From contig CAIXKE010000079.1 in NCBI GenBank assembly GCA_903919975.1, forward strand, positions 1 through 33,829: a stretch of DNA of 33,829 nucleotides. Reading direction: 5' to 3'. This document shows, piece after piece, positions 9,501-16,181 of this stretch. Made by a program: the position numbers and the translations under genes. The DNA comes from Akkermansiaceae bacterium. Its GTDB lineage: Bacteria > Verrucomicrobiota > Verrucomicrobiia > Verrucomicrobiales > Akkermansiaceae. Every line of letters starts with the position of its first letter. Within the stretch, counting starts at the first letter, position 1. Below the pieces are notes generated by a model. That model was not told the DNA's origin. It did no database searches and saw only the letters and a program-made list of their open reading frames with translations.

Positions 9501-10030
9501 ACGACATCGAAGTTTTAAACCCGCGCGATCGTTTCCCCTTCGCCGGCATGGTCCGCTCGCTCGATGCCAAAATCACCAAGACCGGCAAGCCCTTCGGAGT
9601 GCTTGTTCTCGAAGACTTCACCGGCAGCTCGGAAATTATGCTCTGGGGTGAGACCTTCACCCCCGCCCGCGATGCCGGCCTGATCGAACCCGGGAAAATC
9701 ATCCGCCTCAAGTGCGCCATCCAGCTGGACGACCGCACCGGCGGTCGACGCCTAACCGGCTACGAACTCGCCGAACTGAAAGCCAAACGCGGCGCCGCCA
9801 ATGGCAATTCCAATGGCCCGCTCGAATTGATGCTCTGGACCACGCGCCACTGCGAATTCGACCTCCTGGAAATCAAAAACGCCCTCGCCAAACACCCCGG
9901 CACAACCCCCGTCCTCCTGCATTTCCAAAACAGCGCCGGCCGCCGAGTCACCGTCGCTGCTAACGAATCCTTCAGTGTTAAACGCTGCGAAGCCCTGGAA
10001 TCCGCCCTCGGTCGTTGGATCGAGGATTGA
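6548..10030 (+). CDS. dnaE: DNA polymerase III subunit alpha
   Basis: A 1160-residue DnaE1-type replicative polymerase of full length. The N-terminal PHP domain starts at residue 5 (FVHLHLHTEFSLLDGM) and includes TDHGNLYGA and GCEIYLAP. The catalytic palm has PDVDIDF with D407 and D409, and D558 in LLKMDFLGLKNL as the third metal ligand. The Gly/Arg-rich GPGRGSAAGSLVAY and the tandem HhH/beta-binding region follow. The OB-fold lies at about 995-1070 (FAGMVRSLDAKITKTGKPFG), then a C-terminal tau-binding-like segment. The ATG at 6548 is preferred because the 27 codons before it are not family-like and the PHP motif then begins near residue 7. It has no Shine-Dalgarno and no obvious downstream terminator. 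Confidence 0.97.
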   Translation: MSDSFVHLHLHTEFSLLDGMIRTGDLAKRAAELGMPAVAMTDHGNLYGAIQFHQKCTKAGIKPIFGCEIYLAPQSMEDKKDLVGRKRATHMTLLAETNEGWNNLSKLVSKGHLEGSYYGKPRVDRAALRQYSKGIICLTGCISGPVNEWLRAGDEEKARETLAELVDIYGRENVYVEIHNHGLEPQRIVTPGLLKLAAEFGLKPVAANDVHFLHREDHEAHDVMICIGTGHLVIDENRMRYTPEVYFKTAEQMRALFADIPGACDATLEIAARCNVELKLDSTSSEKYPQFEAPDGSPREEYLMRVCQEGLLRRYSPERAAEAEIQERLKYEVDTINSLGFASYFLITADFIQWARDNDIPVGPGRGSAAGSLVAYAMGITDICPLQFGLLFERFLNPERVSPPDVDIDFCQSRRPEVIAYVREKYGRRSVSHIITYGTMGAKSVIRDVARVMGVSYGDADRIAKMIEAKPGVTLKSEWESKPELKELIEASSTYQELWNYALKLEGINRNVGIHAAGVVIGDRPLDEHVPLTLGNEGEVVTQYDMGAITEVGLLKMDFLGLKNLTVIHEAVGHIRKRKPDFKIEKVRLDDHATFDILNRGETMGVFQLESGGMVETCRKYQIEKIDDIIDLLALYRPGAMQFIDQMIEVKKGRKKPMFEHPLLEQVCGNTYGVMIYQEQVQNAAKLLAGYTLGGADLLRRAMGKKDPKKMAEERGKFVAGAEKTNGIGAALANQIFEKIEMFAGYGFNKSHSACYGHISYWTAYLKANHPVEFMSALLSNEVHNTDKISVFVSECHRMGIEILPPDLNASQLRFAPEITLNGAKGIRYGLAAIKNCGEGAMAAAIQDREANGKFSSIEDFSTRLDSKVVNKRILENLVKAGALDWTGETRAGMFSRLEQVVASASSAQKDKASGQVSLFDAMEFAAPTPAARSSTNENSVEEWSKDDRLAHEKELLGFYVTGHPLDKFRSVIDSDKYRRLGLIDDIEVLNPRDRFPFAGMVRSLDAKITKTGKPFGVLVLEDFTGSSEIMLWGETFTPARDAGLIEPGKIIRLKCAIQLDDRTGGRRLTGYELAELKAKRGAANGNSNGPLELMLWTTRHCEFDLLEIKNALAKHPGTTPVLLHFQNSAGRRVTVAANESFSVKRCEALESALGRWIED

Positions 10031-10144
10031 TTTCCTTCGGAAGACACAGACTTCGAGACACAAGACAGGATTTAGCGTCACATAAGACGCACATTCGAGC
10101 CCTTACTATCAAATCGTTAGACCATTTGCCAAAAGTTAGTTTCA

Positions 10145-10750
10145 TTATTCGGAGTGCGTCCGACAGACGGAGCGGATGATTTTGGGACGATCCATCAAGT
10201 CCTGGATCGACTGGACGAGCTTATCGCTGAGGTCTTTACTTTGTTTGGTGAAGTAGCCAGCTAGATAGTTCCCTTTCAGGTGCTGCCAAAGCCGCTCGAT
10301 CGGGTTGAAGTCGGGGCTGTAGGATGGGAGATAGTCCGGCTCGATGTGATGCCAATGCAGGCTTTTGGTTTTATGCCAACTGGCGTTTTCCAGCACGAGC
10401 AGCACGCCTTTGCCACGACGTCTTGGGGCCTCCGCTGCCATCGCATCGAGGAAGATCTGGACCCCCCCGTATCGCAATGGGGGACGATCTGGCTCACCAG
10501 CTGGCCGGTCGAAGGATTGACCGCCCCGATGACGTTCTGCCGAACATGGCTTCGCCTGATAGGCCTGGGTCGGACGCGAGCCTCCTTTGACCCCTTTGTG
10601 CCGCGGCCGCGGATTGCCTTCAAACCCGGCCTCATCGCCAAAGAAAACCTCGCAGGCAGGACTCTCCAAGAGTTCCAGGAGCTCGAAGGCGAAGGCCTCG
10701 CGCGCGAAAGTCTTCCTAAGCTTCGCGATCCGGAGGCTCCGGTGCGAGGC
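10145..10750 (-). pseudogene. IS630-family transposase, truncated and frameshifted
   Basis: The catalytic part of an IS630 (Tc1/mariner-like DDE) transposase: GDEAGFEGNPRPR, then RQNVIGAVNPSTGQLVS, IVPHCDT, ASWHKTKSLHWHHIEP, and LPSYSPDFNPIERLW. The N-terminal helix-turn-helix half is missing. The frame is broken twice: near 10546-10570 and at a run of seven C at 10462-10468 (G on the coding strand), where it returns to the first frame. The second catalytic Asp position reads Glu (LENASWHK instead of the usual LDNASWHK). The element should be inactive. No terminal inverted repeats could be matched by eye. Its 5' edge is fused to the stump of an exported-protein gene. Confidence 0.85.
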
Positions 10751-11045
10751 GGGTGAGCGCTGCGGGCGCGGTTCCCGGATCGAGCAACTCGGGCGCGGTG
10801 GCACCCAGATCCTGTGCGATCCATACTGCGGCGATCGGTTCTTCGCGGGCAAATGCGAGCCATTTTTCATCACGGGATTTGATCCGTGCATTGGCGTTCA
10901 CCTTGCTGGAGGCAACCGTTTGCAGCTCTGAGATCCGATTTTTTTTAACATCAGCCACGGGCCCGGCGGCGGCGAAAAAAACGCCGAGGGACGCCACGCA
11001 CAAAACTGCAGAGGCGTAATGAAAAAGGATGGCAGGGATTCGCAT
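10740..11045 (-). pseudogene. exported protein stump truncated by the IS630 remnant
   Basis: The frame opens with a good signal peptide (MRIPAILFHYASAVLCVASL, then an A-A-A-G region), followed by a charged helix and the segment WLAFAREEPIAAVWIAQDLG. It then enters the IS630-derived sequence near 10740 and soon stops. It lies 33 bases downstream of the sulfatase gene in the same direction, so it was probably the second gene of that operon before the insertion removed its C-terminal part. I recognise no domain in what is left. Confidence 0.5.
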
Positions 11046-11078
11046 GATAGTGCCGCAGGTGTGGTGAATGGGGCTTTG

Positions 11079-12434
11079 TTACTTCGCCGCAGCCTTGAGT
11101 TCGGCAAAGCGCGCGCGCATTTCGGCGAGGCGAGAAGCTTGTTCCGGGTCCTTGGCGAGGTCGTTTTCCTCGAAGGGATCCGCCTCGACATGGAAGAGTT
11201 GCTCCAGCTTGAAATCGGGCCAGTAGAAATACTTCCAGTCCTTGCGCACCAGCGCCTCGGACGCAGGAATTCTTTCCACATTGCCAATGGGTGCGTGCTC
11301 GTAGAAAAACTCGTCACGCCAAGCAGGTTTATCGGCTGATAGATAAAGTGGCGCCACGTCGCGTCCCTGCATGGTGGCGGGAGCCTTGATGCCGGTCGCG
11401 GCGAGAATAGTTGGTGCGAGATCGACGTTCAGCGTGAAATCGTCATTGGTGCCGCCTCGTTTTGAAGGATCCAACCGCGGGTCGCGCACGATGAGCGGCA
11501 CACGGATGCTTTCCTGATGCGGATACCATTTGTCCGCGAGGCCGTGCTCGCCGTGGAAGTAACCGTTGTCGCCGACGAAGATGATGAGAGTGCTGTCCAG
11601 CAGGCCCTGCTTCTTCAATTCCGCGATCAGGCGTCCGCAGGTGGCGTCCACCTCAGTGGCGAGTCGGTAGTAATTCTTCATCATCTCCTGGTATTTTTCC
11701 GGCGTATCAAAGCGCCAGCGCCAGCGCACGCGACCTTCGTTTTTCTCGTTGGCGATGAAGGGTGGCAGTTTGCGATAAGCTTCATCCGTGGCGGTCTTGG
11801 GCACCGGAATGGTCACGTCCTTATAGAGGGCCATACTCTTCGGCTGCGGCAGGAATTGCTTCGGATTGTCATCCTCGGCGTGAGCGGCGATGAAAGCCAG
11901 CGTGAGACAGAACGGCTTGTCATTCGGGCGCTGCTGGAGGAAATCGAGCGCGTCGTTCTCGTTTTTCTTCGTGACGTGGATCGGCGTGCCGTCCGGTTGC
12001 TTGAGCCAGTGTTTGCCGTAATACGACCGACCGAAGTCGAAATTCTCCTCAGGAAATATGCCGTTATGCCACTTTCCAATGTGACCGACGAAGTAACCGT
12101 TCGCCCGCAGCAGACCAGGATAGGTCTCCGCCCACGGAGTTTTGAATTCCTTCATCGCCTGATTCCCATGCCGAGACATCCATTGTCCGGTGAACATGCT
12201 CGCACGGCTCACGCCGCAGATGGAGGTGGTGACGCAGCTCCGTGTGAATCGGAATCCTTCGCCCGCGAGCTGGTCGAGGTTCGGCGTTTTCACCACCGGA
12301 TTGCCCGCGCAGCCCAGCGTATCGAAGCGCCAATCGTCGGCGTAGAGAATGAGCACGTTCAGCGGCTTCGATACACCGAGACAAAAATTCGCGGAAAAGA
12401 CAGAGAGGAGGAGAAAAAGAAAAAGTTTTTTCAT
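11079..12434 (-). CDS. sulfatase (formylglycine-dependent, family S1)
   Basis: A 451-residue exported sulfatase with a signal peptide (residues 1-20, [19 protein letters not shown]). The metal-binding start YADDWRFDT holds D33 and D34. The nucleophile region reads [13 protein letters not shown] with C73, the residue converted to formylglycine. [24 protein letters not shown] carries the second metal site. The core motif is C-G-V-S-R, whereas the usual recognition is C-x-P-S-R or C-x-A-S-R. Such enzymes remove sulfate esters from polysaccharides or other sulfated substrates in the periplasm; the substrate cannot be told. The downstream gene is the stump at 10740-11045. Upstream is a repeat-rich region without another gene in the operon. 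Confidence 0.93.
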   Translation of the reverse strand: MKKLFLFLLLSVFSANFCLGVSKPLNVLILYADDWRFDTLGCAGNPVVKTPNLDQLAGEGFRFTRSCVTTSICGVSRASMFTGQWMSRHGNQAMKEFKTPWAETYPGLLRANGYFVGHIGKWHNGIFPEENFDFGRSYYGKHWLKQPDGTPIHVTKKNENDALDFLQQRPNDKPFCLTLAFIAAHAEDDNPKQFLPQPKSMALYKDVTIPVPKTATDEAYRKLPPFIANEKNEGRVRWRWRFDTPEKYQEMMKNYYRLATEVDATCGRLIAELKKQGLLDSTLIIFVGDNGYFHGEHGLADKWYPHQESIRVPLIVRDPRLDPSKRGGTNDDFTLNVDLAPTILAATGIKAPATMQGRDVAPLYLSADKPAWRDEFFYEHAPIGNVERIPASEALVRKDWKYFYWPDFKLEQLFHVEADPFEENDLAKDPEQASRLAEMRARFAELKAAAK

Positions 12435-12504
12435 AGCTGAGCGGTTAGGGTTGCGAATGAGATGCTCAATATATTCAGGATAGCGTCATAATTTAAGAGT
12501 ATTC

Positions 12505-12600
12505 AACCGCAGATAGACAGGATGAACGCAGATGAATCGGATGAAAACGCCATCTTTATCTGTGTTCTTCATCTGCGTGTATCTGGGTTCATCTGCGGTT
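12505..12600. repeat. imperfect inverted repeat, about 96 bp
   Basis: The left arm begins AACCGCAGATAGACAGGATG and the right arm ends ATCTGGGTTCATCTGCGGTT. The two pair as inverted copies built from repeats of a CGCAGAT(G/A) unit. The whole could form a long hairpin. Similar 'CGCAGAT' palindromes are dispersed intergenic repeats in many bacterial genomes, so this is probably a copy of such a family. It lies between the sulfatase start and an AraC remnant. Confidence 0.7.
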
Positions 12601-12617
12601 CAAAATTCTAAATTGAC

Positions 12618-12767
12618 AGGATTAAGCGGCCGTCCATGAAGGACGTGGCGATCGAGGCGGGCTTCCACACCGCCGACCATTTTTGCAAGGTTTTCAACCG
12701 GATCGAGGGCCTTTCACCATCGCAGTATCGCGATGAGCATCAGAAAGCGTTTCCCTTGCAGATTTAG
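12618..12767 (+). pseudogene. AraC-family regulator, C-terminal HTH fragment
   Basis: The last 40 or so residues of an AraC/XylS DNA-binding domain: MKDVAIEAGFHTADHFCKVF, then NRIEGLSPSQYR and a natural stop at 12765-12767. This matches the second helix-turn-helix and the G-x-S-P-x-x-Y-R end of the family. The first helix-turn-helix and any ligand domain are absent; upstream is the inverted repeat at 12505-12600. It is a relic, perhaps of a regulator once divergent from the sulfatase gene. Confidence 0.7.
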
Positions 12768-12908
12768 CGTATTTGGTGGCGCCGGGTAGCATTGCGTGTA
12801 AATTCAGACTTGCCATCAACTCCGCATTTCTTACTTTTAGTAGCCCCTTGAGGTGACTGAAAAATCCGCTTGCTGCAGTGGGGCTCAATTTCAAAAAACA
12901 AATTACAG

Positions 12909-13076
12909 ATGAAACATCTCGAAAGAATCACATTGATGACGGCGACCGCCGTCTATGCCGGATATTTGATCCAACAAGTGGTACGGACGCGCGCCGAACG
13001 ACTAATTCGCTTGGCCGCCGGCGAATCTCCCTATGAGCGCAGCCATCCCAAGCCCCGCGGAACGGCGAAATCCTGA
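12909..13076 (+). CDS. small putative membrane protein, 55 aa
   Basis: A short frame from ATG 12909 to a TGA ending at 13076. It encodes a hydrophobic N-terminal helix (about residues 7-25, ITLMTATAVYAGYLIQQVV) followed by a basic cytoplasmic-type tail rich in Arg. It has no Shine-Dalgarno. Its downstream end faces the rpsU terminator. I do not recognise it; composition and position make it a plausible small inner-membrane protein, but chance is not excluded. Confidence 0.35.
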   Translation: MKHLERITLMTATAVYAGYLIQQVVRTRAERLIRLAAGESPYERSHPKPRGTAKS

Positions 13077-13123
13077 GAATTTCGAGGATTCGGTCTCCGG
13101 ATAGACACAAAACGGATGGATAT

Positions 13124-13152
13124 AAAAAAACGGACACCTTGCGGTGCCCGTT
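13124..13152 (-). terminator. rho-independent terminator of rpsU
   Basis: Read on the minus strand: a 9-bp stem ACGGGCACC / GGTGTCCGT with one G-U pair, a GCAA loop, and a run of seven T. It begins 30 bases after the rpsU stop. Confidence 0.9.
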
Positions 13153-13181
13153 CATTTCCTGGTTTTGCGGAACCGGAAAAA

Positions 13182-13412
13182 TTATTCAGCGGCTACGGAG
13201 CGCTCGGCGCCAGCGGGAGCATTCGAGTAGCGCCAGCGGATTTTGTTGCGCTTGGAGGCGGACCGGAGTTTGCGCTGTTTGCGCTCGGTGGGGGTTTCAA
13301 ATGCGCGGCGGCGGCGCATTTCTTCAAGAATACCCTCGGTATCCAGTTTCGTTTTAAGGCGCTTGAGCGCGCGGTCAACGGGCTCACCTTTCTTCAGAGT
13401 CACTCCTCGCAT
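13182..13412 (-). CDS. rpsU: 30S ribosomal protein bS21
   Basis: A 76-residue bS21. The N terminus GVTLKKGEPVDRALKRLKTK and the helix EGILEEMRRRRAFETPTERK are diagnostic. The highly basic middle is followed by an Ala-rich tail. It is monocistronic, with the terminator at 13124-13152 and a divergent desaturase gene upstream. bS21 sits by the anti-Shine-Dalgarno end of 16S rRNA, which is notable in a window where nearly all starts lack a Shine-Dalgarno, including this one. Confidence 0.95.
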   Translation of the reverse strand: MRGVTLKKGEPVDRALKRLKTKLDTEGILEEMRRRRAFETPTERKQRKLRSASKRNKIRWRYSNAPAGAERSVAAE

Positions 13413-13644
13413 GCGATGTTGTTGGTTGGTTTAATGGGGTTCCGCAATTTTGGTCGGGCGCGGTTGATGGGCTTTGGCTCACGCCTTGTCAAGACAGAAC
13501 CCGTCGCTATTTTGCAAAAAATGGGAGGTTGCGCGTTGGATGGTCATCGACTAAGGAAGGCGGCAGCAATCGGTTGGGCGCAGTATCGCCTCGATCCGCA
13601 CCACCCCAAAACCGGGCCCCAGACCCTCCCTCAACCCCACAATC

Positions 13645-14769
13645 ATGTATCGCATTCCCTTCGATCGAGTGAACTGGATTACCAGTTCGTTTCTCATTGG
13701 CACCGCATTGATCGCCCTGATCGGCCTGCCGATTTACCTACTGAAATTCGGAATCGACTGGTTTCAGTTCGGTATGTTTTTCTTTTACCTCGTCGCGACG
13801 ATGATGAGCATCACGGTGGGATATCACCGCTTGTTTTCGCATCTTTCCTTCAAGGCGAAGTTGCCGGTGCGCTTGTTCACGCTGGTTTTCGGGGCCTGCG
13901 CATTTGAAAATGCCTGCCTAGATTGGGCATCAGATCATCGCCGCCACCACAAACACGTCGACCACGACGAAGATCCCTACGATATTTCCAAAGGATTCAT
14001 GTGGGCCCACATTGGATGGCTGATGTTCAAGCTCAATCCCGAACCGCCGATGGACAACGTCAACGATCTGCGGAAGGACAAGCTGGTCATGTGGCAATAC
14101 AATTACGTCCATTGGATTGGCTTGGTCGTGGGCCTCATCATCCCCTCGGTGCTCGGATACGGTTGGAATTTCTTCAACGGCATGGACCCCTGGACCGGAG
14201 CTCTTGGCGGATTTCTGATCGCAGGCGTCGCCCGCATCGTGGTGGCCCAGCATTGCACATTTTTCATCAACTCCCTCTGCCACACCGTGGGCCGTCAGCC
14301 GTATTCATCAAGCCACAGTGCCCGGGACAGCGCGGTCATGGCGTTTTTGACATTCGGCGAGGGTTACCACAATTATCACCATGAATTCCAGCACGACTAT
14401 CGCAACGGTGTGAAGCCTTGGCAGTGGGATCCCTCGAAGTGGACGATTTGGACACTTTCGAAACTGGGACTAGTCGAAGGACTTCGCCGCGTTCCTGACA
14501 GCCGGATTCTGCTTGCTGAAATGCGCGAGGCGCGTCTGCGGGCCGAACAACATCTCACCGAGCTTCGCGGTCACGGCCATAGCTCCGCCCAGCGGGTCAG
14601 CGACGCCGTCCATGAAATGGTCGAGCGCCTCACTGCAAACTATCACGAACTGGAAAAAGCCGTTGCGGATCGGGTTTCAGTTTCACGTGAAACACTTCAG
14701 GAATGGCAGAATGAAACCCGCCGGACCATGCGTGAGATCAGGCGCATGGTTTCCGCGTTTCCTGCATAA
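13645..14769 (+). CDS. membrane fatty acid desaturase (acyl-CoA/acyl-lipid delta-9 type)
   Basis: A 374-residue di-iron membrane desaturase. The three histidine boxes are HRLFSH (61-66), HRRHHKH (98-104) and HNYHH (242-246). Four hydrophobic spans are visible, around 11-32, 42-58, 155-172 and 185-205. The core ends near residue 285. The last 90 residues form a charged, heptad-like helix (from LLAEMREARLRAEQHL onward) that a standard desaturase does not need. The enzyme introduces a cis double bond into saturated acyl chains, tuning membrane fluidity. It is divergent from rpsU. The ATG has no Shine-Dalgarno. Confidence 0.92.
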   Translation: MYRIPFDRVNWITSSFLIGTALIALIGLPIYLLKFGIDWFQFGMFFFYLVATMMSITVGYHRLFSHLSFKAKLPVRLFTLVFGACAFENACLDWASDHRRHHKHVDHDEDPYDISKGFMWAHIGWLMFKLNPEPPMDNVNDLRKDKLVMWQYNYVHWIGLVVGLIIPSVLGYGWNFFNGMDPWTGALGGFLIAGVARIVVAQHCTFFINSLCHTVGRQPYSSSHSARDSAVMAFLTFGEGYHNYHHEFQHDYRNGVKPWQWDPSKWTIWTLSKLGLVEGLRRVPDSRILLAEMREARLRAEQHLTELRGHGHSSAQRVSDAVHEMVERLTANYHELEKAVADRVSVSRETLQEWQNETRRTMREIRRMVSAFPA

Positions 14770-14856
14770 GGATTCGCCATGTCGGAGCGCGTGCATTTGG
14801 AGCACTGTTGGCCTGACGGACATACTGTACGGCGAGTCGCTTCGCGGAAGACGGGT

Positions 14857-14930
14857 GACAGAATGTCCCCCGTCCGACAGCCGACAGAATGTCGGCGCTC
14901 CTTGTCGGTGCTCCTTGTCGGCGCTCCTTG
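14857..14930. repeat. tandem 13-bp repeats and small palindromes
   Basis: Two copies of GACAGAATGTC lie at 14857-14867 and 14883-14893. The second is enlarged to a 6-bp hairpin, CCGACA-GAA-TGTCGG (14881-14895). It runs into three tandem 13-mers, GTCGG(C/T)GCTCCTT, at 14891-14929. The repeats sit in the 295-base gap between the desaturase and the LptF/LptG-family gene, where no gene is seen. Probably a copy of a genome-wide intergenic repeat. Confidence 0.7.
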
Positions 14931-15064
14931 CGCCTGCATCAAGAATCGACCTGTCAGATCCAATCATTAAAGACATTGGGACATGCTCGGCGAGTCGCGG
15001 ATGTTCGATCCGCTTTCTCTTGTCTGGACAGTCTGAAGGTCTTGCATCAGGCTACGCCAACTTC

Positions 15065-16168
15065 ATGAGGATTTCGGACCGTTACATCGGCAAACAAGTG
15101 CTTTTGGGCACCTTGTATGCGGTGTTGATTTTGTGCTTGGTTTTGATGCTTGGCAATTTGTTCAAGAAAATCCAGCCACTGCTGGTGGACCAGAAAGCGC
15201 CTTTGGCATTGGTGCTACGCTTCGTGATCAGCGTGTTGCCGATTTCTTTGATGTATACGCTGCCATGGGGCTTTCTTTCCGCGGTATTATTGGTGTTCGG
15301 CCGGCTTTCCGCACATCAGGAAATCACGAGTTTTCGCGTCGCCGGCGTTAGTTTGGTGCGGTTGTCGGCCCCGGTATTTGTGATCGGCTTTCTTCTTTCC
15401 CTAGCCAGCTTATGGTTGAACACCAACGTCATCCCGCGCTCCAAGGCGTCTTCAATTGAGTTGTTGTATGAGCAGGCATCCCGCGATCCCGATTCACTCC
15501 TCAAACCCGGCGTAGTGCAGGGCAACTTCAAAGGCAGTGGAAGTGATGTGCAGAAAGTCCTGATCGAGGGCAAACGCGGCGAGTGGGTGGAAGGCTTTCA
15601 TTTCTATCAGCTTTCGAATTCGGATCTCCGTGAGCGGATCTATGTCCATGCGGCGCGTGCCGCACTTGCGGTGGATGATGTGAAGAGCCAGTTACGGGTG
15701 AAACTCGAAAACGCATATTTCGAGACTCACAAAGCCGATGGCAGTATCGAGATGGTGTTCGCGGCGAAGGCCGAGCCATTGCTTATCGATTTAAAAACTC
15801 CGAAGTATCGGCAAATGCAAGCCAGCACCATGACCAACGCGGAAATTCGCGAGGCGGTGATCACCAGTGAGGAACTCTCAAACTCGAAGAAGATCAAACT
15901 CGTATCCGAGATCACCAAGCGTTACTCATTCTCGATGGCCTGCCTTGCTTTCGCCTTTATCGCGGTGCCTTTGGGGCTTGGTGCGCGGCGGAGGGATACG
16001 TCCAGCGGACTGGTGATCAGCCTGCTCATCGGCACGGGATATTTCCTTGTGACCATGCTTGCAGACCAATTCAAGAATCCAGCGCAGGTCACCGCCATGC
16101 TGTGGGCGCCGAATGCCGCCTGTATTTTGTTAGGCCTCATCTTTTTCCGTAGGGCACGGTTCAAGTAA
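15065..16168 (+). CDS. LptF/LptG (YjgP/YjgQ) family permease
   Basis: A 367-residue membrane subunit of the lipopolysaccharide-export ABC transporter type. Its start MRISDRYIGKQVLLGTLYAV is typical. Three N-terminal transmembrane helices (about 12-32, 55-80, 103-125) are followed by a periplasmic beta-jellyroll at about 130-270 and three C-terminal helices from about 285. Such proteins pair as LptF/LptG with LptB and move LPS from the inner membrane to the LptC/LptA bridge. The ATG at 15065 is chosen because earlier frame-open sequence runs through the repeat and the desaturase gene. Only one member is seen here; whether it is F or G cannot be told. The SulP gene follows 13 bases downstream. 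Confidence 0.9.
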   Translation: MRISDRYIGKQVLLGTLYAVLILCLVLMLGNLFKKIQPLLVDQKAPLALVLRFVISVLPISLMYTLPWGFLSAVLLVFGRLSAHQEITSFRVAGVSLVRLSAPVFVIGFLLSLASLWLNTNVIPRSKASSIELLYEQASRDPDSLLKPGVVQGNFKGSGSDVQKVLIEGKRGEWVEGFHFYQLSNSDLRERIYVHAARAALAVDDVKSQLRVKLENAYFETHKADGSIEMVFAAKAEPLLIDLKTPKYRQMQASTMTNAEIREAVITSEELSNSKKIKLVSEITKRYSFSMACLAFAFIAVPLGLGARRRDTSSGLVISLLIGTGYFLVTMLADQFKNPAQVTAMLWAPNAACILLGLIFFRRARFK

Positions 16169-16181
16169 TCCGGTAAGGTCG

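Noticed and set aside
12694-12894. Minus-strand 66-codon frame opposite the AraC relic
   Set aside because: No start context or recognisable family; overlaps the relic antisense.
13460-13492. TTGACA-like -35 box for rpsU (minus strand, 13487-13492)
   Set aside because: The -10 position at 17 bases spacing reads CATCAA, too weak to call, and promoter consensus for this phylum is uncertain.
14513-15064. Upstream extension of the LptF/LptG-family frame
   Set aside because: It runs through the desaturase gene and the repeat region. The family start MRISDRYIG lies at 15065.
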